DNA of 64,000 bases, taken from assembly GCF_000023125.1 (NCBI RefSeq), contig NC_013037.1, positions 1,054,001-1,118,000 of the forward strand, in the 5' to 3' direction. The position numbers and the translations under genes were made by a program. The notes below the pieces were generated by a model. The model was not told the origin of the DNA. It saw nothing but the letters and a program-made list of their open reading frames with translations, and did no database searches. The stretch is from Dyadobacter fermentans DSM 18053 (GTDB lineage: Bacteria > Bacteroidota > Bacteroidia > Cytophagales > Spirosomataceae). This document shows, piece by piece, positions 35,828 through 44,994 of this stretch. The number at the start of each line of letters is the position of its first letter. The stretch's first letter is position 1.

Positions 35828-35995
35828 ATGTTACCACATTTCAACTGGACGGATTACTTTCTGGCAGTGGCCGTCATTGCGGCTGTCTATTACGTGATCG
35901 TCGGTGCGCTGTTCTACCGACATGAGATCGAAACCTTTTTCAGCTCGCAAAATAAGTTTTGGCAGCGGGTGGAGAAGCCTCCCTCGAGCGGCTAA
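35828..35995 (+). CDS. Small membrane protein, 55 aa, start of tra cluster
   Basis: One transmembrane segment (WTDYFLAVAVIAAVYYVIVGAL, residues about 6-27) and a polar tail. It stands 4 bases ahead of the next small gene, in the place where Bacteroidota conjugative elements have small accessory membrane proteins. Not recognised. Start chosen at the ATG just before the membrane segment. Confidence 0.6.
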   Translation: MLPHFNWTDYFLAVAVIAAVYYVIVGALFYRHEIETFFSSQNKFWQRVEKPPSSG

Positions 35996-35999
35996 CCAA

Positions 36000-36311
36000 A
36001 TGAGTGAGCCGAGTGCTGGTGAAAGCGAAAAAGCTATCGCGAACACACCAGCCTGGCAAAATGAAGAGGTGTTCGGTAAGGTGGAAGAGCTGGCCCACCA
36101 AATTAGGATCAGCATATCGGAAGCCTGCCAAAAAGGATACGAACGGAGAGACCTGATCTTTCTGATCCAGCTATTACTCAAAGACTTTTCTGCCATCAAA
36201 GGCAGCCCGTTCCGTCCGGCGATCGACAATGTGATCACAACGGAATCGGCAAAATATGGCTTCATCAACCTCAGTGCTGTAGAGCTAGAGGAAGTCTGGA
36301 AGGAGGTTTAA
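36000..36311 (+). CDS. Hypothetical protein of the tra cluster, 103 aa
   Basis: A soluble, helical and acidic protein with no recognised domain (QKGYERRDLIFLIQLLLKDF in the centre). The start at 36000 follows the previous stop closely. Its position between a small membrane gene and traE suggests an accessory transfer role. Confidence 0.65.
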   Translation: MSEPSAGESEKAIANTPAWQNEEVFGKVEELAHQIRISISEACQKGYERRDLIFLIQLLLKDFSAIKGSPFRPAIDNVITTESAKYGFINLSAVELEEVWKEV

Positions 36312-36410
36312 TGATGAGCCCGCTCTCCTGCGCTCCCGGGCCTTCGGGCTTGGGAGCCGCAAGGAGACAAACCAAGCAAATCAATTCAAAAACAATAATC
36401 AACGAGGCGT

Positions 36411-36737
36411 ATGAAATGTGGGAAAGCGGCCCTTTCGATCAGGGCAAAACAAGTATGGGCATCAGCATTGCTTGCAGTAGTGGCAAGCGTAGTCAAAGCG
36501 CAAGACGGTGCGGCAGGTATTTCAGAAGCGGACAGCCAGGTGCGTAGCTATTTTGAGCCGGGTACACAGCTCATGTATGCCATTGGCGCGGTACTTGGTC
36601 TGGTAGGCGCAGTGAAGGTCTTCCAGAAATGGAATGCCGGAGACAATGATACCGGCAAGGTCGCGGCGGCGTGGTTTGGCAGCTGTATTTTCTTGGTGGT
36701 GGTGGCTACCGTGCTGCAATCTTTCTTCGGCCTATAA
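36411..36737 (+). CDS. traE: TraE-like conjugal protein (DUF4134)
   Basis: 108 residues. A signal-like N-terminus (VWASALLAVVASVVKAQD) and two further hydrophobic helices with the GTQLMYAIGAVLGLVGAVKVF stretch fit DUF4134, the pilin-sized TraE of CTnDOT-type elements (VirB2-like position). First recognisable gene of the tra operon. Confidence 0.88.
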   Translation: MKCGKAALSIRAKQVWASALLAVVASVVKAQDGAAGISEADSQVRSYFEPGTQLMYAIGAVLGLVGAVKVFQKWNAGDNDTGKVAAAWFGSCIFLVVVATVLQSFFGL

Positions 36738-36748
36738 GGATAACCGTT

Positions 36749-37090
36749 ATGGCGAACACCAGCGTTTACCAAATCAACAAGGGGATCAATACGTCCATTG
36801 AGTTCAAAGGTCTCAAAGCGCAGTACATCTGGTACATGGGTGGGGCGGCAATCGTTTTGTTTGCAATTTATACACTGCTGTATATCTGCGGGATCCGTTC
36901 TTACATCTGCGTGGGGATTGTGGTTTGCCTAGGCATTCCGATGATCATGGGGATTTACCATTTGAGCTCGGCATATGGAGAGCATGGCGTTACCAAGATG
37001 CTCGCGCGGCGAAATATTCCCAGATATGTAAAGTCTAATTCGAGGCGCATTTTTAAAACCAGCACTATTAATGGAAAAGTTACTGGATGA
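36749..37090 (+). CDS. traF: TraF-like conjugal protein (DUF4133)
   Basis: 113 residues. It opens with SVYQINKGINTSIEFKGLKA, the DUF4133 signature, then has two hydrophobic helices (YIWYMGGAAIVLFAIYTLLY and the next). Corresponds to VirB3-like inner-membrane proteins. The next gene starts 20 bases before its end. Confidence 0.88.
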   Translation: MANTSVYQINKGINTSIEFKGLKAQYIWYMGGAAIVLFAIYTLLYICGIRSYICVGIVVCLGIPMIMGIYHLSSAYGEHGVTKMLARRNIPRYVKSNSRRIFKTSTINGKVTG

Positions 37091-38645
37091 TCTGATCCCG
37101 ATCATGGATGTGGAACACGATTGCATCCTATCCAAGCAGGGAGACATCACGGTGGTATTTCAGGCAGATTTGCCTGAAATATTCACCCTCTCTGATCACG
37201 ACTATGAGGCTTTTCACCAAACGTGGGTGAAAGCGCTCCGCGTGCTGCCACCACATTCTGTATTCCATAAGCAGGACTGGTTTGTCGACAGCCGCTACGA
37301 GCCGGACTTTTCGCGGGAGGATAAAAGCTTCCTGTCAATGCAGAGCGAACGTCATTTCAATGAGCGACCATTTTTGGATCACACCTGCTGCATCTACATC
37401 ACCAAAAAGCCAGGGGACCGGAAGGTATCAAGCTCGCTGGCCTCAAACCTGATCCGCCCGGCTTTGATGCCGGAGGAAACGATGGATGAGAAGGTATTGC
37501 AGGAGCTGCATAGCTGCGTAGGTCAGTTCAGGCATATTATGGAAGACAGTGGATTTGTAAAGCTGCGAAGATTAAAGGATGAAGAGCTTTGGAGCAGCGG
37601 CGTGAAGGCCGGGATCGTTGAACAGTATTGTTACCTTTCCGGCAAAGGTGAGCCATTGATCAAGGATATGCAGTTTGATGAGAACATCCGGATCGGCAGC
37701 CAGCACTGTCAGCTCTACACGCTGGCAGACACGGAAGACTTGCCCGCCACCTGCGGTTCACAGAATAGCTTCGACAGGTATTCCACAGACAAGACAAAAT
37801 TTAGCATTGGGTATGCTTCGTCGCTCGGTCAACTTTTGAGTTGCAACCACATTTACAACCAGTACATTTTCATCGACGACGGGCCGAAAACACTCAGGAA
37901 GATGGAAACGAAAAGGTTGCGGCTGCAATCGCTGGCGGCTTATTCCCGCAAGAATGCGATTGCACTCGACGCAACGAACGCTTTTCTGAATGAAGCAATA
38001 TCAGGTCAACGAATGCCGGTGAGGGCGCATTTCAATTTGCTGGTCTGGACTGAAAAGAAGGAAGAGCTCAACGAGCTAAACAACAAAGTTTCGGCAGCAC
38101 TAGCCCAAATGGAAGCTGTTGCAAAAAAGGAGACAACCGGTGCACCACAGATTTATTGGGCAGGCATTCCCGGCAACGCGGCGGATTTCCCGATGAACGA
38201 AACTTTTGATTGTTTTGCCGAACAAGCTTCGTGCTTTCTAAACCTGGAAACGGGTTATCGTTCTTCGATTAGCCCGGTCGGATTACGCTTGGGCGATAGG
38301 CTGACTGGTAAGCCGGTACACGTTGATATCAGCGACGAACCGATTAGAAAGGGAATTTGCACGAACCGAAACAAATTCATTCTCGGTCCCTCTGGAAGTG
38401 GTAAGTCGTTTTTCACTAACCACATGGTTAGGAGCTATTATGAGCAGGGTTCCCATATTGTGCTGGTGGATGTGGGGCATTCCTATAAAGGTTTATGCGA
38501 CCTGGTCAAAGGCTACTATTTCACATATCAGGAAACGAATCCAATCAAGTTCAACCCCTTCCACATTGCCGAGGGCGACTCGCTGGATACTGAGAAAAAG
38601 GAAAGCATCAAGACGCTGATCCTGGCACTTTGGAAAGGACAATGA
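37071..38645 (+). CDS. traG: TraG (VirB4-like ATPase), N-terminal part of a frameshifted gene
   Basis: 524 codons, ending at TGA (38643-38645). The N-terminal domain and the Walker A motif GPSGSGKSFF (about 441-450) are present. The stop follows LWKG; the proper continuation, reading DNEVFKRSEYVALSNALTLY, is in another frame starting at about 38638. One base is gained or two are lost within 38634-38640. TraG powers pilus assembly and transfer; without the second half it would lack Walker B. A sequencing error is possible. Confidence 0.88.
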   Translation: MEKLLDDLIPIMDVEHDCILSKQGDITVVFQADLPEIFTLSDHDYEAFHQTWVKALRVLPPHSVFHKQDWFVDSRYEPDFSREDKSFLSMQSERHFNERPFLDHTCCIYITKKPGDRKVSSSLASNLIRPALMPEETMDEKVLQELHSCVGQFRHIMEDSGFVKLRRLKDEELWSSGVKAGIVEQYCYLSGKGEPLIKDMQFDENIRIGSQHCQLYTLADTEDLPATCGSQNSFDRYSTDKTKFSIGYASSLGQLLSCNHIYNQYIFIDDGPKTLRKMETKRLRLQSLAAYSRKNAIALDATNAFLNEAISGQRMPVRAHFNLLVWTEKKEELNELNNKVSAALAQMEAVAKKETTGAPQIYWAGIPGNAADFPMNETFDCFAEQASCFLNLETGYRSSISPVGLRLGDRLTGKPVHVDISDEPIRKGICTNRNKFILGPSGSGKSFFTNHMVRSYYEQGSHIVLVDVGHSYKGLCDLVKGYYFTYQETNPIKFNPFHIAEGDSLDTEKKESIKTLILALWKGQ

Positions 38646-39528
38646 GGTCTTTAAGCGGAGTGAATATGTGGCTTTGTCCAACGCGCTGACATTGTACTAC
38701 GCCTACATTGATGAATACGAGGAATTCGCCTGTTTCAATACCTTCTACGAATTCCTGCGGGATGAGTTCGTGCCGATTCTGGACGAGGACAAAGTCAAAG
38801 ACCGGGATTTTGATGTGGCTAACCTGCTGTATGTCTTGCGGCCTTATTACAAGGGAGGAGAGTTTGATTACCTGCTCAACGCGACCGAAAATATTGACTT
38901 GCTGAACGAGCGGTTCATTGTCTTCGAGCTGGATAATATCAAAGACCACCCAATCCTGTTTCCGGTCGTAACGATCATTATCATGGAGGTTTTCATCAGC
39001 AAAATGAGAAAGCTGAAAGGGATCAGGAAGATGATATTGATTGAAGAAGCCTGGAAGGCGATCGCGAAAGAAGGCATGGCGGATTACATCAAATACCTTT
39101 TCAAAACGGTCCGGAAATATTTGGGCGAGGCGATTGTAGTTACTCAGGAAGTAGAGGACATTATCAGTTCTCCGGTAGTCAAGCAGGCCATTATTAATAA
39201 CAGCGACTGCAAAATCCTACTCGACCAAAGCAAGTATCAAAACAAATTTGGACAGATACAAGAACTGCTCGGCCTGACCGAAAAAGAGAAAACGCTAATC
39301 CTTTCGGTCAACAAAGCCAACGATCCGCTCCGAAAGTACAAAGAGGTTTTTATCAGTTTGGGTGGAACCCTTTCGAGAGTGTATCGAACCGAGGTGAGCT
39401 TAGAAGAGTATCTGTGCTACACAACCGAAGAAAGCGAAAAAATCAAAGTGATTGAGTACGCGGCTCGTTTCGGCAGCATGCAAAAAGGGATTGCGGCATT
39501 GGCAGAGGAGATCAGATCAACATCATGA
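38638..39528 (+). CDS. traG: TraG, C-terminal part of a frameshifted gene
   Basis: About 296 codons that continue TraG without a start of their own; a GTG at 38668 is the first usable start. Contains Walker B KMILIEEAWK and the VTQEVEDI region, ending with the family's RVYRTEVSLEEYLCYTTEE-type stretch. The start of the next gene overlaps its end by four bases. Together with the preceding part it is one gene split by a frameshift. Confidence 0.85.
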   Translation, partial: DNEVFKRSEYVALSNALTLYYAYIDEYEEFACFNTFYEFLRDEFVPILDEDKVKDRDFDVANLLYVLRPYYKGGEFDYLLNATENIDLLNERFIVFELDNIKDHPILFPVVTIIIMEVFISKMRKLKGIRKMILIEEAWKAIAKEGMADYIKYLFKTVRKYLGEAIVVTQEVEDIISSPVVKQAIINNSDCKILLDQSKYQNKFGQIQELLGLTEKEKTLILSVNKANDPLRKYKEVFISLGGTLSRVYRTEVSLEEYLCYTTEESEKIKVIEYAARFGSMQKGIAALAEEIRSTS

Positions 39529-40202
39529 GAAAGAACATTCTATTTTTCACATTGGCCTTCGCACTTGTCGCGACACCGGTCAAGGAAGCAGAAGCAGCGA
39601 ATCCTTGGGCGGCGATTATCAAAGCAGCGATTAAAAAGGTAGTGAAGGCGGTCGATTTGATGATCCAAAGGCGGCAAAACAAGGTAATCCGGCTCCAAAA
39701 TGCGCAGAAAGCTATTGAAAACACAATGGCGAAACTGCAACTGGATGAAATCACCGACTGGGTAAAAAAGCAGCGGGATCTTTACAAAAAGTACTACGAC
39801 GAGCTCAAAAAGGTCAAGGCAGTCATCGCTTATTACTTCAAGATCAAGCAGATTGCTGATAAAAATTCAAAGTTGGTCGACGAATACCGAAGGTTTTGGG
39901 GATTGGTTTCCAATGACAAGCATTTCACCACACAGGAGCTAGACTACATCTTCAAGGTGTATGTAGGCATCCTGGAAAATTCCTCCAAGAACGTTGACCT
40001 GCTGAAAATGATCGTCGAGTCCTTCACGATGCAGATGACCGATGCCCAGCGGCTCGAACTGATCAAAAATGCGGCTGACAAAACCGACCAGCTTTATAGT
40101 GACCTGACTAGGTTCAACCAGGAAAATGCGATGCTGAGTATCAGCCGGGCCAAAAGCCAGCATGAAGTGGATGTGGTGAAAAAGTTGTACGGGATCAACT
40201 AG
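39525..40202 (+). CDS. TraI-like periplasmic conjugal protein, copy 1
   Basis: 225 residues with a signal peptide (NILFFTLAFALVATPVKEAEA) and long amphipathic helices. KLYGIN ends it. It is the first of three adjacent genes of related design (signal peptide, helices, a MTDAQRLELI/MTDNERLKRI/MSDDERLAAI box near the C-terminus). They take the place of DUF4141/TraI in CTnDOT-type clusters. Confidence 0.75.
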   Translation: MRKNILFFTLAFALVATPVKEAEAANPWAAIIKAAIKKVVKAVDLMIQRRQNKVIRLQNAQKAIENTMAKLQLDEITDWVKKQRDLYKKYYDELKKVKAVIAYYFKIKQIADKNSKLVDEYRRFWGLVSNDKHFTTQELDYIFKVYVGILENSSKNVDLLKMIVESFTMQMTDAQRLELIKNAADKTDQLYSDLTRFNQENAMLSISRAKSQHEVDVVKKLYGIN

Positions 40203-40209
40203 TCTGATT

Positions 40210-40851
40210 ATGAGAACAATCTTGATTATTCTGGCCATGATTTTCATCAATACGAGCTTACAGGCGCAAACATTCAAGGAATGGTTCCGGCAAAAAAAGA
40301 CGCAGAAGAAGTACCTGATCGAGCAGATCGCCCAGTTGAAGATCTATTTGGAGCTCATAGAAAAAGGGTACAAGATCGCCAAGGAAGGCTTAACGATGAT
40401 CGGCGACTTGAAACGAGGTGAATTCAAACTGCATAAAAACTACTTCGATTCATTGAAGGTGGTTAATCCGAAGATTGCTGGTCTGCCGAAAGTTAAATGG
40501 ATCGGGACATTTTACGGAGAGGTCAAAAGCGTGTGTAGCTCCTGCATTTCGAAACTCGGTCAAAGTGGCTATTTGACAAACGATGAGCTAGCTTATTTAC
40601 GATCAGTTTTCGACCGTGTAACTGCTGACTCGGACCAAATCCAGGCGGCTGTAAAAGAGATTACCAGCGACGGAAACCTGGCCATGACCGACAACGAGCG
40701 ATTGAAAAGGATCGACGGACTTTACGATCAAATTCTGTTCAACTATACGTTCTCAAAAGCGTTTTGCAATGAATCCGCCGTGCTGGCAGCAGCCAGGATG
40801 AAAGAGAAAGAGGATGTGGTAACCGGCCGACAACTAAACGGCGCAAATTGA
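40210..40851 (+). CDS. TraI-like periplasmic conjugal protein, copy 2
   Basis: 213 residues, signal peptide (IILAMIFINTSLQAQ), then a helical body with GYKIAKEGLTMIGDLKRGEFKLH and the box MTDNERLKRIDGLYDQI. This stretch is shared with copy 3 (GYTTIKDISKGNFKLH). Such proteins are often annotated as TerB-like or conjugal transfer proteins; no tellurite role is implied here. Confidence 0.75.
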   Translation: MRTILIILAMIFINTSLQAQTFKEWFRQKKTQKKYLIEQIAQLKIYLELIEKGYKIAKEGLTMIGDLKRGEFKLHKNYFDSLKVVNPKIAGLPKVKWIGTFYGEVKSVCSSCISKLGQSGYLTNDELAYLRSVFDRVTADSDQIQAAVKEITSDGNLAMTDNERLKRIDGLYDQILFNYTFSKAFCNESAVLAAARMKEKEDVVTGRQLNGAN

Positions 40852-40857
40852 AACGCA

Positions 40858-41490
40858 ATGAGAATCGCCCTGATAGTACTTATAGTAATCGCGTTGGCCG
40901 TTCCGAACCAGACAAAAGCGCAAACTCCCGAGGTAACTCAATTGATCTTAAACATCCAAAAGCTGAACCAGCTGCGGAAGATCCTCAAAGAATTGAAAGC
41001 CGGGTATGACATTCTTTTTAAAGGTTATACGACGATTAAGGATATTTCCAAAGGAAACTTCAAGCTTCACGAGGCATTTCTGGACGGGTTGCTAGAAGTG
41101 AGCCCAGCTGTGAAACGCTACAAACGCATTGCAGAAATCGTGGATTTTCAATTGAAACTGGTTTCCGAATATCGAGCAGCGTTCGCACAATTCCAGTCAG
41201 GGAAGTACTTTAATAAGGACGAGCTGGAATATATGTCAAGGGTTTATGCCCGGTTAATTAACCAAAGCATTAAGAATCTGGACGCACTTACAATAGTGGT
41301 GACTGCCAAGAAAATGCGGATGTCGGATGATGAACGCCTGGCAGCAATCGACAAAATTCACGAAGAGATGCAGGATAAATTGATATTCCTGCGCCATTTC
41401 AATTCAACCGCCGCCACACTCGGCTTGCAGCGTGCCAAGGTTTTTGTGGAGGTAGAAACGAGTGCACACCTAAACGGCGTCAATCCATAA
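40858..41490 (+). CDS. TraI-like periplasmic conjugal protein, copy 3
   Basis: 210 residues, signal peptide (ALIVLIVIALAVPNQTKAQ), body parallel to copy 2 and the box MSDDERLAAIDKIHEEM. It ends 10 bases before traJ. The three copies probably form or line a periplasmic part of the transfer channel; this is inference from export signal and position. Confidence 0.75.
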   Translation: MRIALIVLIVIALAVPNQTKAQTPEVTQLILNIQKLNQLRKILKELKAGYDILFKGYTTIKDISKGNFKLHEAFLDGLLEVSPAVKRYKRIAEIVDFQLKLVSEYRAAFAQFQSGKYFNKDELEYMSRVYARLINQSIKNLDALTIVVTAKKMRMSDDERLAAIDKIHEEMQDKLIFLRHFNSTAATLGLQRAKVFVEVETSAHLNGVNP

Positions 41491-41500
41491 TCCAAATTTT

Positions 41501-42622
41501 ATGAATGCATTGATTAGAACCGCCTTAGTAGGGGTGATTGGCATCGCTTTGCCTCAAATAGCTTCTGCACAAGGGTTTCCAGATCAGATCAGCGGACTGC
41601 ATAGCGTGCTCGACAAGCTTTATGATGAAATGATGCCGATGTGCGCAAAGTTGATCGGCGTAGCTAGGGGAATAGCTGGGTTTGCGGCGATCTGGTACAT
41701 AGCGGCTCGTATCTGGCGGCATCTAGCCAATGCGGAAGCGATCGACTTTTATCCACTCTTCCGGCCATTTGCGATCGGGTTTTCAATTCTGATTTTCCCT
41801 TCGGTGTTGGCGATGATCAATGGGATCATGTCGCCCGTAGTCAATGCAACTGCTGCAATGGTGGATGGTTCGAACGAGGCAATCACTATCCTGTTGAAGA
41901 AAAAGGAGGAGGCAATTATGAAAACCAACACGTGGCAAATGTATGTGGGCGCAGCGGGCAATGGCGACCGGGACAAATGGTACAAATACACGCACGGAAA
42001 TGAGGAGCCTTCGGGTGAAGGGATTTTCGCAAGTGTAGGCAATGATATCAAATTCTCGATGGCCAAGGCTTCCTACAATTTTCGCAACTCTATCAAGGAG
42101 TGGATGAGCGAGATTTTAAGATTACTGTTTGAAGCAGCTGCACTCTGCATCAATACGCTGAGAACATTTCAGCTGATAGTGCTCGCCATAGTTGGGCCGA
42201 TTGCGTTCGGAATTTCAGTTTTCGATGGGTTCCAGTTTACGTTAACAGGCTGGATTGCCAGGTACATTAACATTTTCCTTTGGCTGCCAGTCGCAAACAT
42301 CTTCGGGGCAATCATCGGAAAGATCCAGGAAATGATGCTGACGCTGGATATTAGTCAGGTTGAAGGTGCGGGTGATACCTTTTTCAGCTCGACGGACTTA
42401 GCCTATCTAGTATTCCTCATTATCGGCATTGTCGGGTATTTCTCTGTTCCTGCGGTTGCAGGGTTCATTATTCAGGCAGGAGGCGGAAACCCATATCTGT
42501 ACAAGGTAACGACACTTTTCTCTCAAACGGCGACCGGTTTCGGCAACAGAGTATTTCCCGCTAGCGGCGGCTTCGGTACACTGCCAAGAAACACGGCGAT
42601 GCCTAAATCTCAGAATTCTTAA
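41501..42622 (+). CDS. traJ: TraJ-like polytopic conjugal protein
   Basis: 373 residues: signal-type N-terminus and about six hydrophobic helices (e.g. GIAGFAAIWYIAARIWRHL, then FRPFAIGFSILIFPSVLAMI, then three in the C-terminal half). The position and helix pattern match TraJ of Bacteroides conjugative transposons, the VirB6-like channel component of the inner membrane. Confidence 0.87.
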   Translation: MNALIRTALVGVIGIALPQIASAQGFPDQISGLHSVLDKLYDEMMPMCAKLIGVARGIAGFAAIWYIAARIWRHLANAEAIDFYPLFRPFAIGFSILIFPSVLAMINGIMSPVVNATAAMVDGSNEAITILLKKKEEAIMKTNTWQMYVGAAGNGDRDKWYKYTHGNEEPSGEGIFASVGNDIKFSMAKASYNFRNSIKEWMSEILRLLFEAAALCINTLRTFQLIVLAIVGPIAFGISVFDGFQFTLTGWIARYINIFLWLPVANIFGAIIGKIQEMMLTLDISQVEGAGDTFFSSTDLAYLVFLIIGIVGYFSVPAVAGFIIQAGGGNPYLYKVTTLFSQTATGFGNRVFPASGGFGTLPRNTAMPKSQNS

Positions 42623-42634
42623 CCAATCAATGTC

Positions 42635-43252
42635 ATGTTTACAAAAGCCAAAAATCTGGAAACAGCATTCCGGCATGTGCGCGGATTCACAATGCTGGTA
42701 GTGTTGGGCTGCATAGGTTTCTGCTGCTTTGCGATCTACAAAAGTTATCAACTGGTGGATCAAACGCAGGACAAAGTCTACATCCTGGCAAGCGGAAAAG
42801 TGCTCGATGCCTATGCGTCTGAACGAAATGAGAATATTCCTGTGGAGGCTCGGGATCATGTAGCCACCTTCCACCGGTACTTCTTTACCCTCGATCCTGA
42901 CGACAAGGTGATACAATCCAATTTGGTCAGGGCACTTTATCTGGCAGATGTCTCAGCCAAAGCGCAATATGAAAATTTGAAAGAGTCTGGCTACTACGCC
43001 AGCATCATCTCAGCGAACATCAGCCAGCAGATCAGCATCGATACGGTGGAAGTGAAGACCGAAGATTATCCTTACCAATTCCGATGTGTTGCTTCCCAGC
43101 GTATTATTCGCTCCACCAGTATCGTCACCCGGCGGCTGGTAACGGAAGGATTTCTTAGAAGCGTATCCAGAAGTGATAACAATCCACATGGATTCCTGAT
43201 CGAACGCTGGACGACGCTTGAAAACAAAGACATCAATGTTCAAAACCGATAG
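42635..43252 (+). CDS. traK: TraK-like conjugal protein
   Basis: 205 residues. An N-terminal anchor helix (FTMLVVLGCIGFCCFAIYKSY) is followed by a periplasmic domain with HRYFFTLDPDD and RCVASQRIIRSTSIVTR. This is the TraK family, equivalent in place to VirB8. It sits in the normal J-K-L-M-N order. Confidence 0.88.
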   Translation: MFTKAKNLETAFRHVRGFTMLVVLGCIGFCCFAIYKSYQLVDQTQDKVYILASGKVLDAYASERNENIPVEARDHVATFHRYFFTLDPDDKVIQSNLVRALYLADVSAKAQYENLKESGYYASIISANISQQISIDTVEVKTEDYPYQFRCVASQRIIRSTSIVTRRLVTEGFLRSVSRSDNNPHGFLIERWTTLENKDINVQNR

Positions 43253-43255
43253 CTT

Positions 43256-43678
43256 ATGTTTTACAATTTCAACAGACACAAACAGCTTGCCGCCCAAATG
43301 TCTGACAGCCCGGTCCGGCGTGCCCCAGCAACACCCAAGTTTCGAGGAAACAGGAAATGGGGACTTTGGAAAAGAATCACTGTGAGGCTGGCACGACTGC
43401 CGCTGAAATGGCAGCATGCGCTATCAATCGCGCTGCTCTCCGCCGGAATTGGATATAGCTTTTCGCTGATCCTGCCTGACTATCAAATTGCCGCATTGTC
43501 AAAGGTCTTCACAAGCGATAGCAGAAACCAAAAGACAATCAAAGCGGCGACGTCAAGTCCACGCCAGCAGGCTTTTGAAGTTTACGTCGACAGCTTAGAG
43601 CAAGCACACGTCCGGGACAGCATTTATCAATCACAACAAACCGCAAAAGATTATGCAGACCAAACCATACACCCGTAA
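43256..43678 (+). CDS. TraL-position membrane protein
   Basis: 140 residues with a basic N-terminus, one membrane segment (ALSIALLSAGIGYSFSLIL, about 62-80) and a polar tail. The position between traK and traM is that of TraL; the sequence itself is not diagnostic. It overlaps traM by 26 bases. Confidence 0.65.
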   Translation: MFYNFNRHKQLAAQMSDSPVRRAPATPKFRGNRKWGLWKRITVRLARLPLKWQHALSIALLSAGIGYSFSLILPDYQIAALSKVFTSDSRNQKTIKAATSSPRQQAFEVYVDSLEQAHVRDSIYQSQQTAKDYADQTIHP

Positions 43679-44966
43679 ATTCTTACAAAAGCGTAAGTTT
43701 TATACAGTCCTGCCACTGCTGGTTTTTCCATTTCTCACACTAATAGCCTGGGCATTATTCGGAAAGGGCGACGGAGGATTAGTTTTATCAAAAGAGAGAA
43801 AGGGGCTAATTATGAGCCTTCCAGATGCCTTTTTGAAAGATGAGAAAGACCTGAATAAAATGGGCTACTACCAAAAAGCGGCCGAAGATTCTGCAAGGCT
43901 CCGTAATCTGATCGAGAAAGACCCGTACTATCAGGACACGCTACTCGCCTCGAAATCCGGCCCTTTGGGTGTGCCGCTCAAAAGTCTGGAAGGGCCGGGA
44001 AAAACAAAGAAAGGAACCGCTGACCAAACTTCTGTAAATGCCGATCAGGCTGACAAAGAAGTGTTCCAAAAACTCCAAGAACTAGACAACGTCTTATCAA
44101 AAACCAGCAATCCAAATTTTGACGATCCCAGTAAGCCCAAAGCTGCGGCCCAAAAGGAGGATGTAAATCACGAGCGACTTGCGCAGTTAGAACAAATGAT
44201 GGCTGGCCTTGGGGAGGGAGACGAGTCAATCACTGAGGCCGATCCTGAGATGGCCGAGCTAAATGGAATGCTCGACAAGATTATGCAAATTCAAAACCCT
44301 GAGCTACAACTTGAACAGACTCGAAAGCAATCGCTACAAAATAGAAAGCAGGTCTTTCCGGTAGCAGCGGTTACTGATCAGGTACAATTTACTCTCCTTG
44401 GTGGTCAGGGCGAACTTTCGGACAGTTTAAAACATGGCACGTCAACTCAGCAAAAAGGTTTCCATTCCTTAGAAAATCAGAGGAGTGCCACGCAAACGCA
44501 AAACGCGATCGAAGCGATTATTGATCAAAATCAAACACTCGTGACGGGCGCTACAATTAAATTTCGGTTGACCACGGACATCTTTATAGCGGGCACTCGT
44601 ATCCCGGCCGGTAGTTTTCTGTACGGAAAGAGCAGTCTTAATCAGGAAAGGCTTCGCGTGAATATTGAGTCTGTCAAGTCTGGTAATTCTTTGTTTCCCG
44701 TCAGCTTGTCCGTTTATGACATGGATGGAATGGAAGGAATTTACGTTCCCGGCGCACTTTCTCGCGATGTTGGTAAAGAATCCTCTGACCGCGCGATTCA
44801 AGGGATTAACATTCCAATCATCGACCCTTCTCTCGGCGCACAAGCTGCAAGTGCAGGAATCGAAGCTGCGAAGACATTTCTCGGCCGAAAAACAAAACTG
44901 ATCCAGGTATCTGTGAAGGCTGGCTATAAGGTGCTTCTCAAAGACGCCAACGCCAAATCAATCTAA
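43653..44966 (+). CDS. traM: TraM-like conjugal protein
   Basis: 437 residues: one N-terminal anchor (FYTVLPLLVFPFLTLIAWALF), a long low-complexity linker (about 60-250), and a C-terminal VirB10-like beta domain (ATIKFRLTTDIFIAGTRIPAGSFLYG, then LFPVSLSVYDMDGMEGIYVP). It matches the TraM family of CTnDOT-type elements, which spans the periplasm. Confidence 0.88.
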   Translation: MQTKPYTRKFLQKRKFYTVLPLLVFPFLTLIAWALFGKGDGGLVLSKERKGLIMSLPDAFLKDEKDLNKMGYYQKAAEDSARLRNLIEKDPYYQDTLLASKSGPLGVPLKSLEGPGKTKKGTADQTSVNADQADKEVFQKLQELDNVLSKTSNPNFDDPSKPKAAAQKEDVNHERLAQLEQMMAGLGEGDESITEADPEMAELNGMLDKIMQIQNPELQLEQTRKQSLQNRKQVFPVAAVTDQVQFTLLGGQGELSDSLKHGTSTQQKGFHSLENQRSATQTQNAIEAIIDQNQTLVTGATIKFRLTTDIFIAGTRIPAGSFLYGKSSLNQERLRVNIESVKSGNSLFPVSLSVYDMDGMEGIYVPGALSRDVGKESSDRAIQGINIPIIDPSLGAQAASAGIEAAKTFLGRKTKLIQVSVKAGYKVLLKDANAKSI

Positions 44967-44994
44967 TCTCAATTCATTTTAAGATTCAACTATC

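Noticed and set aside
38634..38645. Programmed frameshift in traG
   Set aside because: No slippery heptamer of the usual type and no obvious downstream pseudoknot; TraG is not known to use one.
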